A DNA stretch of 28,607 nucleotides from Acidobacteriaceae bacterium (GTDB lineage Bacteria; Acidobacteriota; Terriglobia; Terriglobales; Acidobacteriaceae). Position numbers and translations under genes: made by a program. Each line of letters starts with the position of its first letter. Within the stretch, counting starts at the first letter, position 1. Below the pieces are notes generated by a model. It had not been told where the DNA came from and searched no databases. It was given only the letters and a program-made list of their open reading frames with translations. Of the stretch, positions 13,441-20,716 are shown in pieces. The DNA lies in assembly GCA_003167305.1 (NCBI GenBank), contig PMTP01000060.1:1-28607 (forward strand), in the 5' to 3' direction.

Positions 13441-15606
13441 TTGCGCTGCCAGAGTCAACGATTTCTATTTCCTGCCGCTGCTGCTTTCCTGCTTGCCTGC
13501 ATCGCCGCCGGCGCCCAGCAAACCAATGCCGCCACCGCTTCCGCGCTGGATTTCACCACCGTGCTCTACGGCGTGGCCTACTACAACGAGTACATGCCGC
13601 AAAATGCGCCTGACCGGCTCGACAAGGATGTCGCCCTGATGAAGGCTGCCGGCCTCAACGTCGTGCGCATGGGCGAGTCCACCTGGAGCCTTTGGGAGCC
13701 GGAGGACGGGCGATTCGAGTACGCCTGGATGGATCGCGTTGTGGACGCCATGGGCAAAGCCGGCATCAAGGTGATTCTGGGCACGCCCACATATTCCATC
13801 CCCGCCTGGATGGCCCACCAGCACCCGGAGATCCTCGCCCAACGTCTGCCCGGCGGTATGTTTGGCGGGCAGCCCGTGCAAAGCACCTACGGGATGCGGC
13901 AGAACATGGACACCGACTCTCCCGCCTATCGCTTTTATGCCGAGCGGCTGATCCGCCACATCGTCGCCCATTACAAGGACAACCCCACCGTTATCGGCTG
14001 GCAACTGGACAACGAGACCGGCAGCTATGACGCAGCCAACCCGGATGTTTTCATCGGCTTCCAGCATTATCTGGAGAAGAAGTTCGGCACGCCCGAAGCC
14101 CTCAGCAATGCCTGGTTTCTCAACTACTGGGGCCAGAACCTGCACACCTGGGAAGACCTTCCCACCCGCGACGGCGCGCAGAGCACCGGATACAAGCTGG
14201 AATGGACGCGCTGGAGCCAGATGCGCGTTACCAATTTTCTGCACTGGCAATCGGTCCTCGTCCGCGAATGCGCTTCGCCCCGCCAGTTCGTCACCACCGA
14301 CTACGGCGGCATGATGAAGGCCGACGTCAACGAAGAAGCCATCGCCGACTCTCTCGACATTGTCGCAGACAACATCTATCACGGCACGCAGGACCACTAC
14401 GACGGATCGTTTCAGGCCCTGCAGAGCGACTTCTCCCGCTCCCTGAAGCACGCCAACTTCCTGGTGACCGAGACCAACGCTCAGACCATCGGCTGGACCT
14501 CCGGCAGCCAATTCCCGCCCTACGACGGCCAAATCCGTGAAGATGTATATACCTATCTGAGCAACGGCGCCAACATGGTCGAGTACTGGCACTGGGCCTC
14601 GATTCACGCCAACCAGGAGACCTACTGGAAGGGCGTACTCTCGCATGATCTGGAGCCCAATCGCGCCTATGCCGAGGTCAGCCGCACCGCGCACGAACTG
14701 GAGAAGATTGGCCCGCATCTGGTGGGCCTCAAACAGCACAGCGATGTGGCGATTCTCTGGAGCCGCGATTCGCTGAATGCGATCAAGGCGATGCCCTATG
14801 GCGGGGGCGTTCCGGCTCGCAGCTGGACGGGTGAGCCCGACGGTTACGTCTCGCTGGTGCAGCAGATGCACAAGTCGCTCTACGACCTGAATATCGGCGC
14901 GGACTTCGTGCTTCCAACGACGCAGGATTTCTCCGCCTACAAGCTGCTGATCGTTCCGGCGCTCTACATCGCCGACGACGCCCTGTTGAAGCGGATCTCG
15001 GATTACGTGAAGAACGGCGGCCATGTGGTGATGACCTTCAAGAGCGGCTTCGCCAACGAAAACACGGCCGTGCGCTGGGTTCGCGCCCCCGGCCCCCTGC
15101 GCGAGGCCGCCGGATTCAGCTACCAGGAGTTCTCGAGCCTGGAGGCTCCGCTGGCTCTCAAGGGCGATCCCTTCCACGTTGGCTCCGGCAACACGGCCTC
15201 CTACTGGGCCGAGTTTCTCCAGCTCGAACACGCCAGGCCGCTGGCTTATTACGACCATCCTTTCTTCGGAAAGTGGCCGGCGATTACCGAGAATGACTTT
15301 GGCTCGGGCACGCTGCTCTACGAGGGGACCTATCTCTCAGACAAGCTGCAAACCGCTATTCTCCGCGACACCCTCGACAAGCTCGGCTTGACCGGAGCGG
15401 ATCAGCAACTGCCCCCGGCCGTTCATGTGAGTCACGGCGTCAATCGCCTGGGAAAGCGGCTGCATTACTACTTCAACTACTCCGGCACGGAGGTGAAGGC
15501 GCCCTACGCCTACGCCGCCGGAATCAACCTGCTCGACGGCAAGCCGGTCGCCAACTCGGCCGAACTGACGCTCGAGCCCTGGGACCTGGCGATTATCGAA
15601 GAGTAG
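13441..15606 (+). CDS. Secreted GH42 beta-galactosidase
   Basis: The 721-residue product belongs to glycoside hydrolase family 42. The TIM-barrel domain starts at LYGVAYYNEYMP and contains RMGESTWSLWEPEDG and GWQLDNETGSYD. The acid/base is probably E192 of D-N-E, and the nucleophile E344 of L-V-T-E-T. A Rossmann-like trimerisation domain (LLIVPALYIADDALLKRISDYVKNGGHVVMTF) and a small beta domain finish the protein. The frame is open to ATG 13390, but TTG 13441 has AGAGGA six bases upstream and begins directly with a signal sequence (RFLFPAAAAFLLACIAAGAQ), so I prefer it. LLAC could be a weak lipobox. It probably releases galactose from plant or microbial polysaccharides outside the cytoplasm. 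It is followed by the MarR gene 56 bases on. Confidence 0.93.
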   Translation: MRCQSQRFLFPAAAAFLLACIAAGAQQTNAATASALDFTTVLYGVAYYNEYMPQNAPDRLDKDVALMKAAGLNVVRMGESTWSLWEPEDGRFEYAWMDRVVDAMGKAGIKVILGTPTYSIPAWMAHQHPEILAQRLPGGMFGGQPVQSTYGMRQNMDTDSPAYRFYAERLIRHIVAHYKDNPTVIGWQLDNETGSYDAANPDVFIGFQHYLEKKFGTPEALSNAWFLNYWGQNLHTWEDLPTRDGAQSTGYKLEWTRWSQMRVTNFLHWQSVLVRECASPRQFVTTDYGGMMKADVNEEAIADSLDIVADNIYHGTQDHYDGSFQALQSDFSRSLKHANFLVTETNAQTIGWTSGSQFPPYDGQIREDVYTYLSNGANMVEYWHWASIHANQETYWKGVLSHDLEPNRAYAEVSRTAHELEKIGPHLVGLKQHSDVAILWSRDSLNAIKAMPYGGGVPARSWTGEPDGYVSLVQQMHKSLYDLNIGADFVLPTTQDFSAYKLLIVPALYIADDALLKRISDYVKNGGHVVMTFKSGFANENTAVRWVRAPGPLREAAGFSYQEFSSLEAPLALKGDPFHVGSGNTASYWAEFLQLEHARPLAYYDHPFFGKWPAITENDFGSGTLLYEGTYLSDKLQTAILRDTLDKLGLTGADQQLPPAVHVSHGVNRLGKRLHYYFNYSGTEVKAPYAYAAGINLLDGKPVANSAELTLEPWDLAIIEE

Positions 15607-15662
15607 AGAGAAAGAAAAAGAATGATTCGCAATGAATTCAAGTATCTGGGGAAAAACAGCCG

Positions 15663-16127
15663 ATGGCAGGACTAAAGCAGGAAATCGCGCAGCAGCGCCC
15701 CTTCGCCACCCTGGAGGAAGAGGCGCTGCTGAATCTGCTGCGCACCTCGGACTGCCTCGACCGCGCCGTTCACCGGAAGACGCGCGAGTGGGGCGTGAGC
15801 TCGACGCAGTACAACGTGCTGAGGATTCTGCGCGGGGCGCAACCGGACGGGCTGACCTGTTCGGCCATCGGCCGCCGGATGATTACCGCCGAGCCGGACA
15901 TTACCCGCCTGCTCAAGCGGCTGAAGGCGCTCAAGCTGATTCGCCAGCAGCGCGACGCTCAGGACCGGCGCGTGGTCCGGACGCGGATCAGCGAGGCTGG
16001 GCTCAAACTGCTCAGCGCGATGGACCCGGTGATTCTTGCGGCTCCGGGGGAGTTGCTGGGAGGTTTGAAGCAGGAAGAGCTGGCGGAGCTGATTCGCCTG
16101 CTGGAGCTGGCGCGCGGATCGGTTTGA
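15663..16127 (+). CDS. MarR-family transcriptional regulator
   Basis: This 154-residue protein has the winged helix pattern of MarR repressors: STQYNVLRILRG, then the helix-turn-helix LTCSAIGRRMITAEPDITRLLKRLKALKLIRQ, and the wing RDAQDRRVVRTRISEAG. N- and C-terminal helices would form the dimer. MarR proteins respond to small aromatic ligands or oxidants. GGGGA about 10 bases before ATG 15663 serves as a weak ribosome site. The gap to the beta-galactosidase gene is short (56 bases) and contains TGAATTCA, an 8-base palindrome that could be a self-operator. Its target could be itself, the GH42 gene, or yceI. Confidence 0.92.
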   Translation: MAGLKQEIAQQRPFATLEEEALLNLLRTSDCLDRAVHRKTREWGVSSTQYNVLRILRGAQPDGLTCSAIGRRMITAEPDITRLLKRLKALKLIRQQRDAQDRRVVRTRISEAGLKLLSAMDPVILAAPGELLGGLKQEELAELIRLLELARGSV

Positions 16128-16163
16128 TTTGCCGGGACAGGGCAGGGTTGAGGTTCGTGGATT

Positions 16164-16196
16164 CCCAGGTCCCAAAAACGGGACCTGGGGCACCCA
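16164..16196. repeat. REP-like palindrome, copy 2 (reverse orientation)
   Basis: CCCAGGTCCC (16164-16173) and GGGACCTGGG (16180-16189) make a perfect 10-bp stem with loop AAAAAC. On the minus strand this reads TGGGTGCCCCA followed by the stem, the same 11-base head as copy 1 at 10406. It lies between the convergent marR and LuxR-type genes and could also act as a bidirectional terminator. Confidence 0.75.
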
Positions 16197-16226
16197 TAAT
16201 CAAAATCGGTGGAAGTGAAGAACCGT

Positions 16227-16973
16227 CTACTTGCTCACAACCTTTTGCGCCACCGCTTCTTCATCCGCATCGGGCTTGATGATCTTGTTGTGCAGGCAAT
16301 AGAGGGCCAGCTCCAGCCGGTCGCTGACGCCCAGCTTGTCGTATATCTTGCGCAGATAATTCTTGATCACCTGCTCAGTGGTTCCCAGCTGGTAGGCAAT
16401 CTCTTTGTTGCGCTTGCCCTGGGTGATGCAGGTGATGATGGCCATCTCCTTGGGCGAAAGCTTGGGCTGGGTGCGCGGGTTCACCAGGGCGGAGGCCTGG
16501 GCGCGATAGGCCTCGATGACCCAGCTGACCGATTGATTGTCGATCCAGGTTTCGCCGGCTGCGATGCGGCGCACGCAGCGCACCAGCAGGTCGGGCGAGA
16601 TGGAGCGGCTCACGATGCCGCGCACGCCCCGGCGATAGAGCTCGACAGTCTGGTTTTCGTCGGCGGCCACGGCCTGCACAATCAGCTTCACATCGGGGGC
16701 GGCGCGCAGCAGCTCGGGGATGATGTTGACCGTGCCGGTCAGCAGGCTGCCCTCCAGCAGAACAATGTCGGAGGGATAGCGCTCGATGGCCAGGCGCAGA
16801 TTTTCCAGCGTGTCGGCCTGCGCCACCACGCGGAGATCATCTTCCAGCGCGAAGACCTTGCGAATGCCGACGCGGTAGATTGCCTGGGAATCCGCAAGAA
16901 TCACGCGGATGGTTCCCGGCTTGATCGAAGCGTCGGTTGTCTCAATGTCCGTAGAATCGTCGAAAAAATCCAT
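16227..16973 (-). CDS. NarL/LuxR-type regulator with degenerate receiver domain
   Basis: The 248-residue protein has a receiver-like domain (about residues 20-145) and a C-terminal LuxR helix-turn-helix (LSPKEMAIITCITQGKRNKEIAYQLGT and VIKNYLRKIYDKLGV). The receiver lacks key phosphorylation residues. The phosphoacceptor aspartate is E74 (I-V-L-L-E-G-S), one of the acidic pair is serine (D28-S29 instead of DD), and the conserved lysine is R123 (G-I-V-S-R-S). It is therefore probably controlled by something other than a histidine kinase, or is locked in an active-like state. It lies 30 bases after the PilZ gene on the same strand, so the two are probably co-transcribed. No clear ribosome site is visible. 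Confidence 0.92.
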   Translation of the reverse strand: MDFFDDSTDIETTDASIKPGTIRVILADSQAIYRVGIRKVFALEDDLRVVAQADTLENLRLAIERYPSDIVLLEGSLLTGTVNIIPELLRAAPDVKLIVQAVAADENQTVELYRRGVRGIVSRSISPDLLVRCVRRIAAGETWIDNQSVSWVIEAYRAQASALVNPRTQPKLSPKEMAIITCITQGKRNKEIAYQLGTTEQVIKNYLRKIYDKLGVSDRLELALYCLHNKIIKPDADEEAVAQKVVSK

Positions 16974-17003
16974 AGCAGGTATTTGCCAAGCCTACTCCGG
17001 CTG

Positions 17004-17366
17004 TCACTGCTCGGCGAACTGATAATCGTCAATCGTGGCGGCAGCCCGATAGTTACTTTGGTTCTTTGAGCAGCGTACCACACGTCCCTGACAATGGACC
17101 AGAACATCGTGAGGCGTACCCAGAATAGCACCGGGCATACGCAGGGAAAAACGGATTTCCAGCCCGGATGACACCGGGCTGTCCAGCTCAAAAACCACGC
17201 CACTGGCCGAGACATTCCGGGTAATAGCGGCAATCTCATCACTGCCGGAGGACAAGACGACGGGCAGCGCAAGCGGAAAACGCACCGCGCAACGCACTTC
17301 CTGCTGGTGAGAGGCCAGGCGGGAAAGAGCGGAGGTGAGCGGCAAAGCGGACTTCAATGTATCCAT
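17004..17366 (-). CDS. PilZ-domain protein (probable c-di-GMP receptor)
   Basis: This 120-residue protein is essentially one PilZ domain. The c-di-GMP-binding signatures are present: an R-x-x-x-R in EVRCAVRFPL and (D/N)-x-S-x-x-G as NVSASGVVFELD, about 25 residues later. The end HVQGRVVRC-type strand (VLVHCQGRVVRC) is also typical. The frame is open up to 17438, but the extra N-terminal residues look non-native, so ATG 17366 is chosen; the ribosome site is weak. It precedes the degenerate-receiver LuxR regulator, suggesting the pair couples c-di-GMP level to transcription. The six-PAS GGDEF-EAL enzyme at 5-9 kb could be one source or sink of the signal. Confidence 0.85.
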   Translation of the reverse strand: MDTLKSALPLTSALSRLASHQQEVRCAVRFPLALPVVLSSGSDEIAAITRNVSASGVVFELDSPVSSGLEIRFSLRMPGAILGTPHDVLVHCQGRVVRCSKNQSNYRAAATIDDYQFAEQ

Positions 17367-17513
17367 AGTCGGTATCCAGAACCCAAAGAGGGTTATTACC
17401 ACTTTACCGGAGTTTTTCCTCCCGTCACAGGACACCAAAGTTTCCCATAAAGTAATGTGCGGATTAGTAATGCCGACTCCGCCGTAAACGCCCTTGTTCG
17501 TCTGAAAATAATC

Positions 17514-17558
17514 CGCATCAAATTGACATTCTGATGCGCATTTGAGAAATTCGCATCA
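17514..17558. promoter_or_regulatory. Three-site inverted repeat (CGCATCA / TGATGCG / CGCATCA)
   Basis: CGCATCA at 17514-17520, TGATGCG at 17532-17538 and CGCATCA at 17552-17558 form two overlapping dyads with 11- and 13-base spacers, in the divergent gap between the PilZ gene and the first VapB gene. TTGACA (17523-17528) and TATACT (17559-17564) lie among them, though not at standard promoter spacing. Ribbon-helix-helix antitoxins usually repress their own promoters through such arrays, so VapB binding is the first hypothesis. Confidence 0.55.
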
Positions 17559-17630
17559 TATACTGAATATGATGACAACCGCTGGAGAGGTAGCGCGGCG
17601 AAGGATCGGCGGCGCCGTGAGGAGGGACCG

Positions 17631-17864
17631 ATGAGAACCACTCTCGATATACAGGACGATGTCCTGGAACAGGTGAGGGAGTACGCGACAGCACGGTCGA
17701 TCAGCAAGGGCGCCGCGGCCTCGGAGATTCTTGAGCGCGGCCTCAATGCGGAGGTGCCGACGAAGTGGGAGAATGGCATTCTGATCTTCTCGCCCGGACC
17801 GGCAGGCGCGGTCACCACAGAGCACGTGATGAAACTCAAGGACGACCTGGAAGGTGAACTCTAG
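17631..17864 (+). CDS. vapB: VapB-type ribbon-helix-helix antitoxin (orphan copy)
   Basis: The 77-residue protein starts MRTTLDIQDDVLEQVREYA, the beta-strand plus helix of RHH antitoxins, then ARSISKGAAASEILERGL, the second helix. The C-terminal tail, ILIFSPGPAGAVTTEHVMKLKDDL, is the toxin-binding type seen in VapB proteins. It is a paralogue of the next antitoxin; the DNA around both starts is nearly identical (ACCGATGAGAACCAC, then CTCGATAT). GAGGAGGGA precedes the ATG. The stop TAG overlaps a GTG that opens only a 20-codon vestige of a VapC, so this copy has lost its own toxin. It could still bind the neighbouring VapC or the shared operator. Confidence 0.85.
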   Translation: MRTTLDIQDDVLEQVREYATARSISKGAAASEILERGLNAEVPTKWENGILIFSPGPAGAVTTEHVMKLKDDLEGEL

Positions 17865-17926
17865 TGAGCATTGGTCTACAGGACGAATTGAAAGGAGAAA
17901 CCGATGAGAACCACGCTCGATATTGA
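17864..17926 (+). pseudogene. Vestige of a VapC toxin start
   Basis: GTG 17864 overlaps the stop of the first antitoxin by one base and begins MSIGLQD, closely matching MSVWLLD of the intact VapC (GTG 18128, also overlapping its antitoxin). After seven codons the sequence becomes the leader and start of the second antitoxin, and the frame ends at 17926. The simplest reading is a duplicated vapBC locus in which the first toxin was deleted almost entirely, leaving its first codons. Confidence 0.6.
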
Positions 17927-18131
17927 AGACAATGTTCTTGCAGAGATGAAGGAGTACGCGGCGGCGCGCTCCCTCTCTGCAGGAGAGGCAACCTCTGTTC
18001 TGCTGAAGCGCGCATTGAAACAACCCACTCCGGTTCGCAGGGACGGACACTTCTTTGTCTTTTCCCCCGGCGAAGACGCCGAGATGATCTCGCTGGAGCA
18101 CGCGCTCAGAATCGAGGATGAAAGCGAGTGA
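17904..18131 (+). CDS. vapB: VapB-type antitoxin of the intact pair
   Basis: This 75-residue RHH protein begins MRTTLDIEDNVLAEMKEYA, followed by the helix RSLSAGEATSVLLKRAL, and ends with a flexible acidic tail, GEDAEMISLEHALRIEDE, that should cover the VapC active site. AAAGGAGAA lies six to seven bases upstream of the ATG. Its last codons overlap the vapC GTG (18128) by four bases, the usual translational coupling in such operons. It neutralises VapC and, in complex with it, probably represses the shared promoter. Confidence 0.88.
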   Translation: MRTTLDIEDNVLAEMKEYAAARSLSAGEATSVLLKRALKQPTPVRRDGHFFVFSPGEDAEMISLEHALRIEDESE

Positions 18132-18571
18132 GCGTCTGGCTGCTGGATGTGAACATTCTGGTTGCACGCTTCTGGGAGACACACGTCTTCCATAAGTTGG
18201 TCCGCGTCTGGATGGCCAGCCACGAGCACGAGGGCTGGGCAACCTGCCCCATCACCCAGGCCGGCCTGGTGCGAACCATCTCCAACCCAGGATTCTCCCA
18301 GAATGCGCCGCGCCCCGCCGAGGCCATTCATTGGCTGGCGGAGAGCTTGCGGCTGGATCCCAACCACCATTTCTGGGCCGACGATCTGCCTCTCTCCGAT
18401 GCTTGCGCTGAGAGCCTGCCTAGGCTGAACGGCTTCAAGCAGTTGACGGACGCATACCTGCTTGGTCTGGCCATCCACAAGAAAGGGCGGCTGTTAACGC
18501 TAGACCGGAAGATGCTGGCTCTCGCCGCTGAAGATGGTCCCGCCCGAAACTCGCTCGTCATTCTGGAGTGA
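18128..18571 (+). CDS. vapC: VapC toxin, PIN-domain ribonuclease
   Basis: The 147-residue protein matches the PIN domain of VapC toxins, which cut specific RNAs (tRNA or rRNA) with Mg2+. Acidic residues seen are D7 (LLDVNIL), D108 (LTDAYLLGLA) and D126 (LLTLDRKM). The middle block GWATCPITQAGLVRTISNP fits the subfamily first described from Mycobacterium tuberculosis; the acid sometimes found there is Q44, a change I believe is common in this group. Its GTG start overlaps the antitoxin. The 3' end overlaps by 14 bases the tail of the minus-strand small gene at 18558-18833. All other features look intact, so the toxin is probably active. Confidence 0.92.
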   Translation: MSVWLLDVNILVARFWETHVFHKLVRVWMASHEHEGWATCPITQAGLVRTISNPGFSQNAPRPAEAIHWLAESLRLDPNHHFWADDLPLSDACAESLPRLNGFKQLTDAYLLGLAIHKKGRLLTLDRKMLALAAEDGPARNSLVILE

Positions 18572-18833
18572 GACTGACAACTTGTGGCTGCGGAATCGGC
18601 TTTACCGAAACTATCTCGACAAAATCTAATAAATAGCCGCCTGAATTCTCAAGATGAGCATAGGTGTCGATCTGATTCGAAGAGATGACCTCATACATCA
18701 CATCATGCACATGATATTCGTCATCATCAGTAACGATTTGAATTTTCGCGATCAGGCACTCGGCATCGACAGTCCGAATCTCGACCAACTTATCGATATT
18801 GTCCTTGAGGCACTGAATGTCGGCTTCAGTCAT
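18558..18833 (-). CDS. Small protein of unknown function, paired with ATP-grasp gene
   Basis: I do not recognise a named family. The 91 residues read like a small all-beta protein: DKLVEIRTVDAECLIAKIQIV, then HDVMYEVISSNQ, and YAHLENSGGYLLDFVEIVSVKP, with acidic turns. The alternation recalls Sm-like barrels, which is only an impression. GAGGA lies five bases before the ATG on the minus strand, a good sign that it is real. It starts 23 bases after the ATP-grasp stop, on the same strand, so the two probably share a transcript. There is no signal peptide or hydrophobic segment. Its last 14 bases overlap the 3' end of vapC on the other strand. Confidence 0.7.
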   Translation of the reverse strand: MTEADIQCLKDNIDKLVEIRTVDAECLIAKIQIVTDDDEYHVHDVMYEVISSNQIDTYAHLENSGGYLLDFVEIVSVKPIPQPQVVSLTPE

Positions 18834-18856
18834 TTACGTCCTCGCGGTCCAGATTA

Positions 18857-19858
18857 TCAGTCTGCAATGTGCTTCTTCGGCTTGATCGCCGCTGCCTTCA
18901 TTATTTTCTTCGTCGCTTTGGCGACCGCCTCCGCGCCCAAAAACCCCGCCCAGCGCAGCTCCGGCACGCGCGGCGCCTTCTTCGCCTTGGCAATCGCCAG
19001 ATCGGCGACTTCCTTCACGATCCAGTCGAAGTTGGCCTGTCCGATCGAATGCATGTCTGCGTCGGGCACGGGATTCATGAAGTCGATAGCGTAGGGGACG
19101 CCGTTCTCAACGGCGAACTCGACGGTGTTGAAGTCGTAGCCCAGGGCCTGGCAGAGCTTGACCGCGTCCTGCCGGATGCGCCGTAGCAGCCCTTTTGCGG
19201 CCGGCGGCGGATTCTCGACGTAGCGCTCGGCGTGCGGCCGGCGTGGGTCGTAGGCCATAATGCGCACCTTCTTCCGGCCCACTACGCAGCAGCGGAAGTA
19301 ATCGGTGAAATGGACGGCGCTCTGGTAGACCATGCACAGGTCGCGGGTCTGGTCATAGGCGCGGAAGAACTCCTCGCGATTGTGAACATGATGCACGTCG
19401 CGCCAGCCGCCGCCATCGATGGGCTTGAGGAAGCCGTCTTCGCCAACATAGGCAAAGACCGCCTCCCAGTCGAGCGGGTATTCCAGGTTGCGCATCGTGC
19501 GGTCGGTCGCGCCTGCGGGAAGATGCTTGTGGGGCAGAATGACGGTCGGGGGCACGGCGACGCCGAGCTTCAAGGCCAGCGCGTAGTTGAAGAACTTGTC
19601 GTCGGCCGAGGCCCAGAAGGGATTGTTGATCACCACCGTTCCGTGCAGCGCGGCGTGCTTCAAAAAGGCGCGATAAAAGGGGACGGCGTGGGAGATGCGG
19701 TCGATGAGGACCGCGTAGCGCGGCGGCTGATCGATCTGCACGGCGCCGGTCAGGACAAACTCGGCCTGGATGCCGTCGATGTTGCGGGCGTTGATCTGTT
19801 CGACCAGCGCGCCGGGGAAGCTGTTTTCCCCGCCGAAGAGAATGCCGATTCGCTTCAT
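18857..19858 (-). CDS. ATP-grasp domain protein, substrate unknown
   Basis: The 333-residue protein begins MKRIGILFGGENSFPGALVEQIN, a nucleotide-like N-terminal fold. It continues with the ATP-grasp core: DDKFFNYALALKLGVAVPPTVILP, a lysine-containing GFLKPIDGGGWRDV loop, MVYQSAVHFTDYFRC, and the metal-binding FNTVEFAVENGVPYAIDFMNP near residue 270. Family members ligate a carboxylate to an amine or thiol through an acyl-phosphate. Nothing here fixes the substrate. The C-terminal 40 residues are rich in lysine and alanine. The open frame is longer, but ATG 19858 has a perfect AGGAGG five bases upstream. It diverges from the cytidylate-kinase-like gene and leads into the small gene at 18558. 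Confidence 0.85.
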   Translation of the reverse strand: MKRIGILFGGENSFPGALVEQINARNIDGIQAEFVLTGAVQIDQPPRYAVLIDRISHAVPFYRAFLKHAALHGTVVINNPFWASADDKFFNYALALKLGVAVPPTVILPHKHLPAGATDRTMRNLEYPLDWEAVFAYVGEDGFLKPIDGGGWRDVHHVHNREEFFRAYDQTRDLCMVYQSAVHFTDYFRCCVVGRKKVRIMAYDPRRPHAERYVENPPPAAKGLLRRIRQDAVKLCQALGYDFNTVEFAVENGVPYAIDFMNPVPDADMHSIGQANFDWIVKEVADLAIAKAKKAPRVPELRWAGFLGAEAVAKATKKIMKAAAIKPKKHIAD

Positions 19859-20014
19859 GGGCCCCTCCTGGAATGGGTGCCGCGCGCAGTCCGTGCAGGC
19901 GCGCCGCGCACGCATCCAGTGTACGGCAGGCGCGTGCCGGCTGTGCGCTCCGCACTGGAAAGAACGCACCGGGAGGTGTAACGTAGACTGTTGAAGGATT
20001 TGCGGGAGGGTAAG

Positions 20015-20635
20015 GTGGATTACCGCGTTTTGACAGTCAATCGGGAGTTTGGCAGCGGCGGCGGACGCATCGCGCAAACCATTGCCGAGTGGCTCGGCTG
20101 GAAGTTGCTGGACCGCGACATCATCGACGCCATCGCCTACGCGGCGCACGTGGATCCCAAGGTGGTGCGGCCCTACGATGAGCACGTGGATTCATGGCTG
20201 CGCCGCATCAATCAGCAGGCCATGCGCTCAGCCGCCCTGGCCGCCGGCCTGGAACTCCGCGAGAACTCCGTCTTCGATGCCGAAGAAATGGTGAAAATCT
20301 CGCGCAAGATCATCGAAGAGGCCTACAGCGAGGGCAGCTGCGTAATCGTGGGCCGCGGCTCGCAGTGCATCCTGCAGCACAAGCCCGACGTCTATCACGT
20401 CTTCGTCTACGCGCCCTATCTGGATCGCCTGGTGCGCCTGCGCGGCCGCCTCGACAAGGGCGTCCACGCCGAGCAGCGCATCCGCATTGTCGATGAAGAG
20501 CGCGCCAAGTACTTGCAACAGTACTACGGCAAGGCATGGAACAATCCGCACCTCTACGACCTGATGATCTCCTCGCGCACCGACGAGGAATGGACCGCGC
20601 GGGCGATCCTCTACGCGATGAATGGGAAGGTATAG
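20015..20635 (+). CDS. Cytidylate-kinase-like family protein
   Basis: The 206-residue protein opens with VLTVNREFGSGGGRIAQTIAEWLGW, the P-loop variant (G-S-G-G) of the cytidylate kinase 2 family, and then LLDRDIIDAIA. Further on are CVIVGRGSQCILQH, YAPYLDRLVRLRGR, and a DEERAKYLQQYYGKAW lid-like segment ending in DLMISS. These proteins are related to CMP kinases, but their true substrates are mostly unknown. The frame opens at TTG 19991; GTG 20015 has GGAGG five bases upstream and is the better start. It is divergent from the ATP-grasp gene with a 156-base gap. Confidence 0.88.
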   Translation: MDYRVLTVNREFGSGGGRIAQTIAEWLGWKLLDRDIIDAIAYAAHVDPKVVRPYDEHVDSWLRRINQQAMRSAALAAGLELRENSVFDAEEMVKISRKIIEEAYSEGSCVIVGRGSQCILQHKPDVYHVFVYAPYLDRLVRLRGRLDKGVHAEQRIRIVDEERAKYLQQYYGKAWNNPHLYDLMISSRTDEEWTARAILYAMNGKV

Positions 20636-20716
20636 GGAAGCTCTCAATATGCCGCTGTCTTGAAGGGTACAGGCTTTACAGGCTGCGAAAAAACGCATTC
20701 AGAGTCGCATGAAGTG

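Noticed and set aside
13465..15258. Long antisense ORF (597 codons) opposite the GH42 gene
   Set aside because: Composition is Gly/Val/Ala/His-rich without a recognisable motif; it results from the codon bias of the real gene on the other strand. The same holds for antisense frames opposite pyrD, ilvE, the MFS gene, the GGDEF-EAL gene and the ATP-grasp gene.
18558..19858. Graspetide (microviridin-like) biosynthetic locus
   Set aside because: The small protein lacks a Thr/Ser plus Asp/Glu-rich core repeat and leader motif, and no transporter or protease is adjacent.
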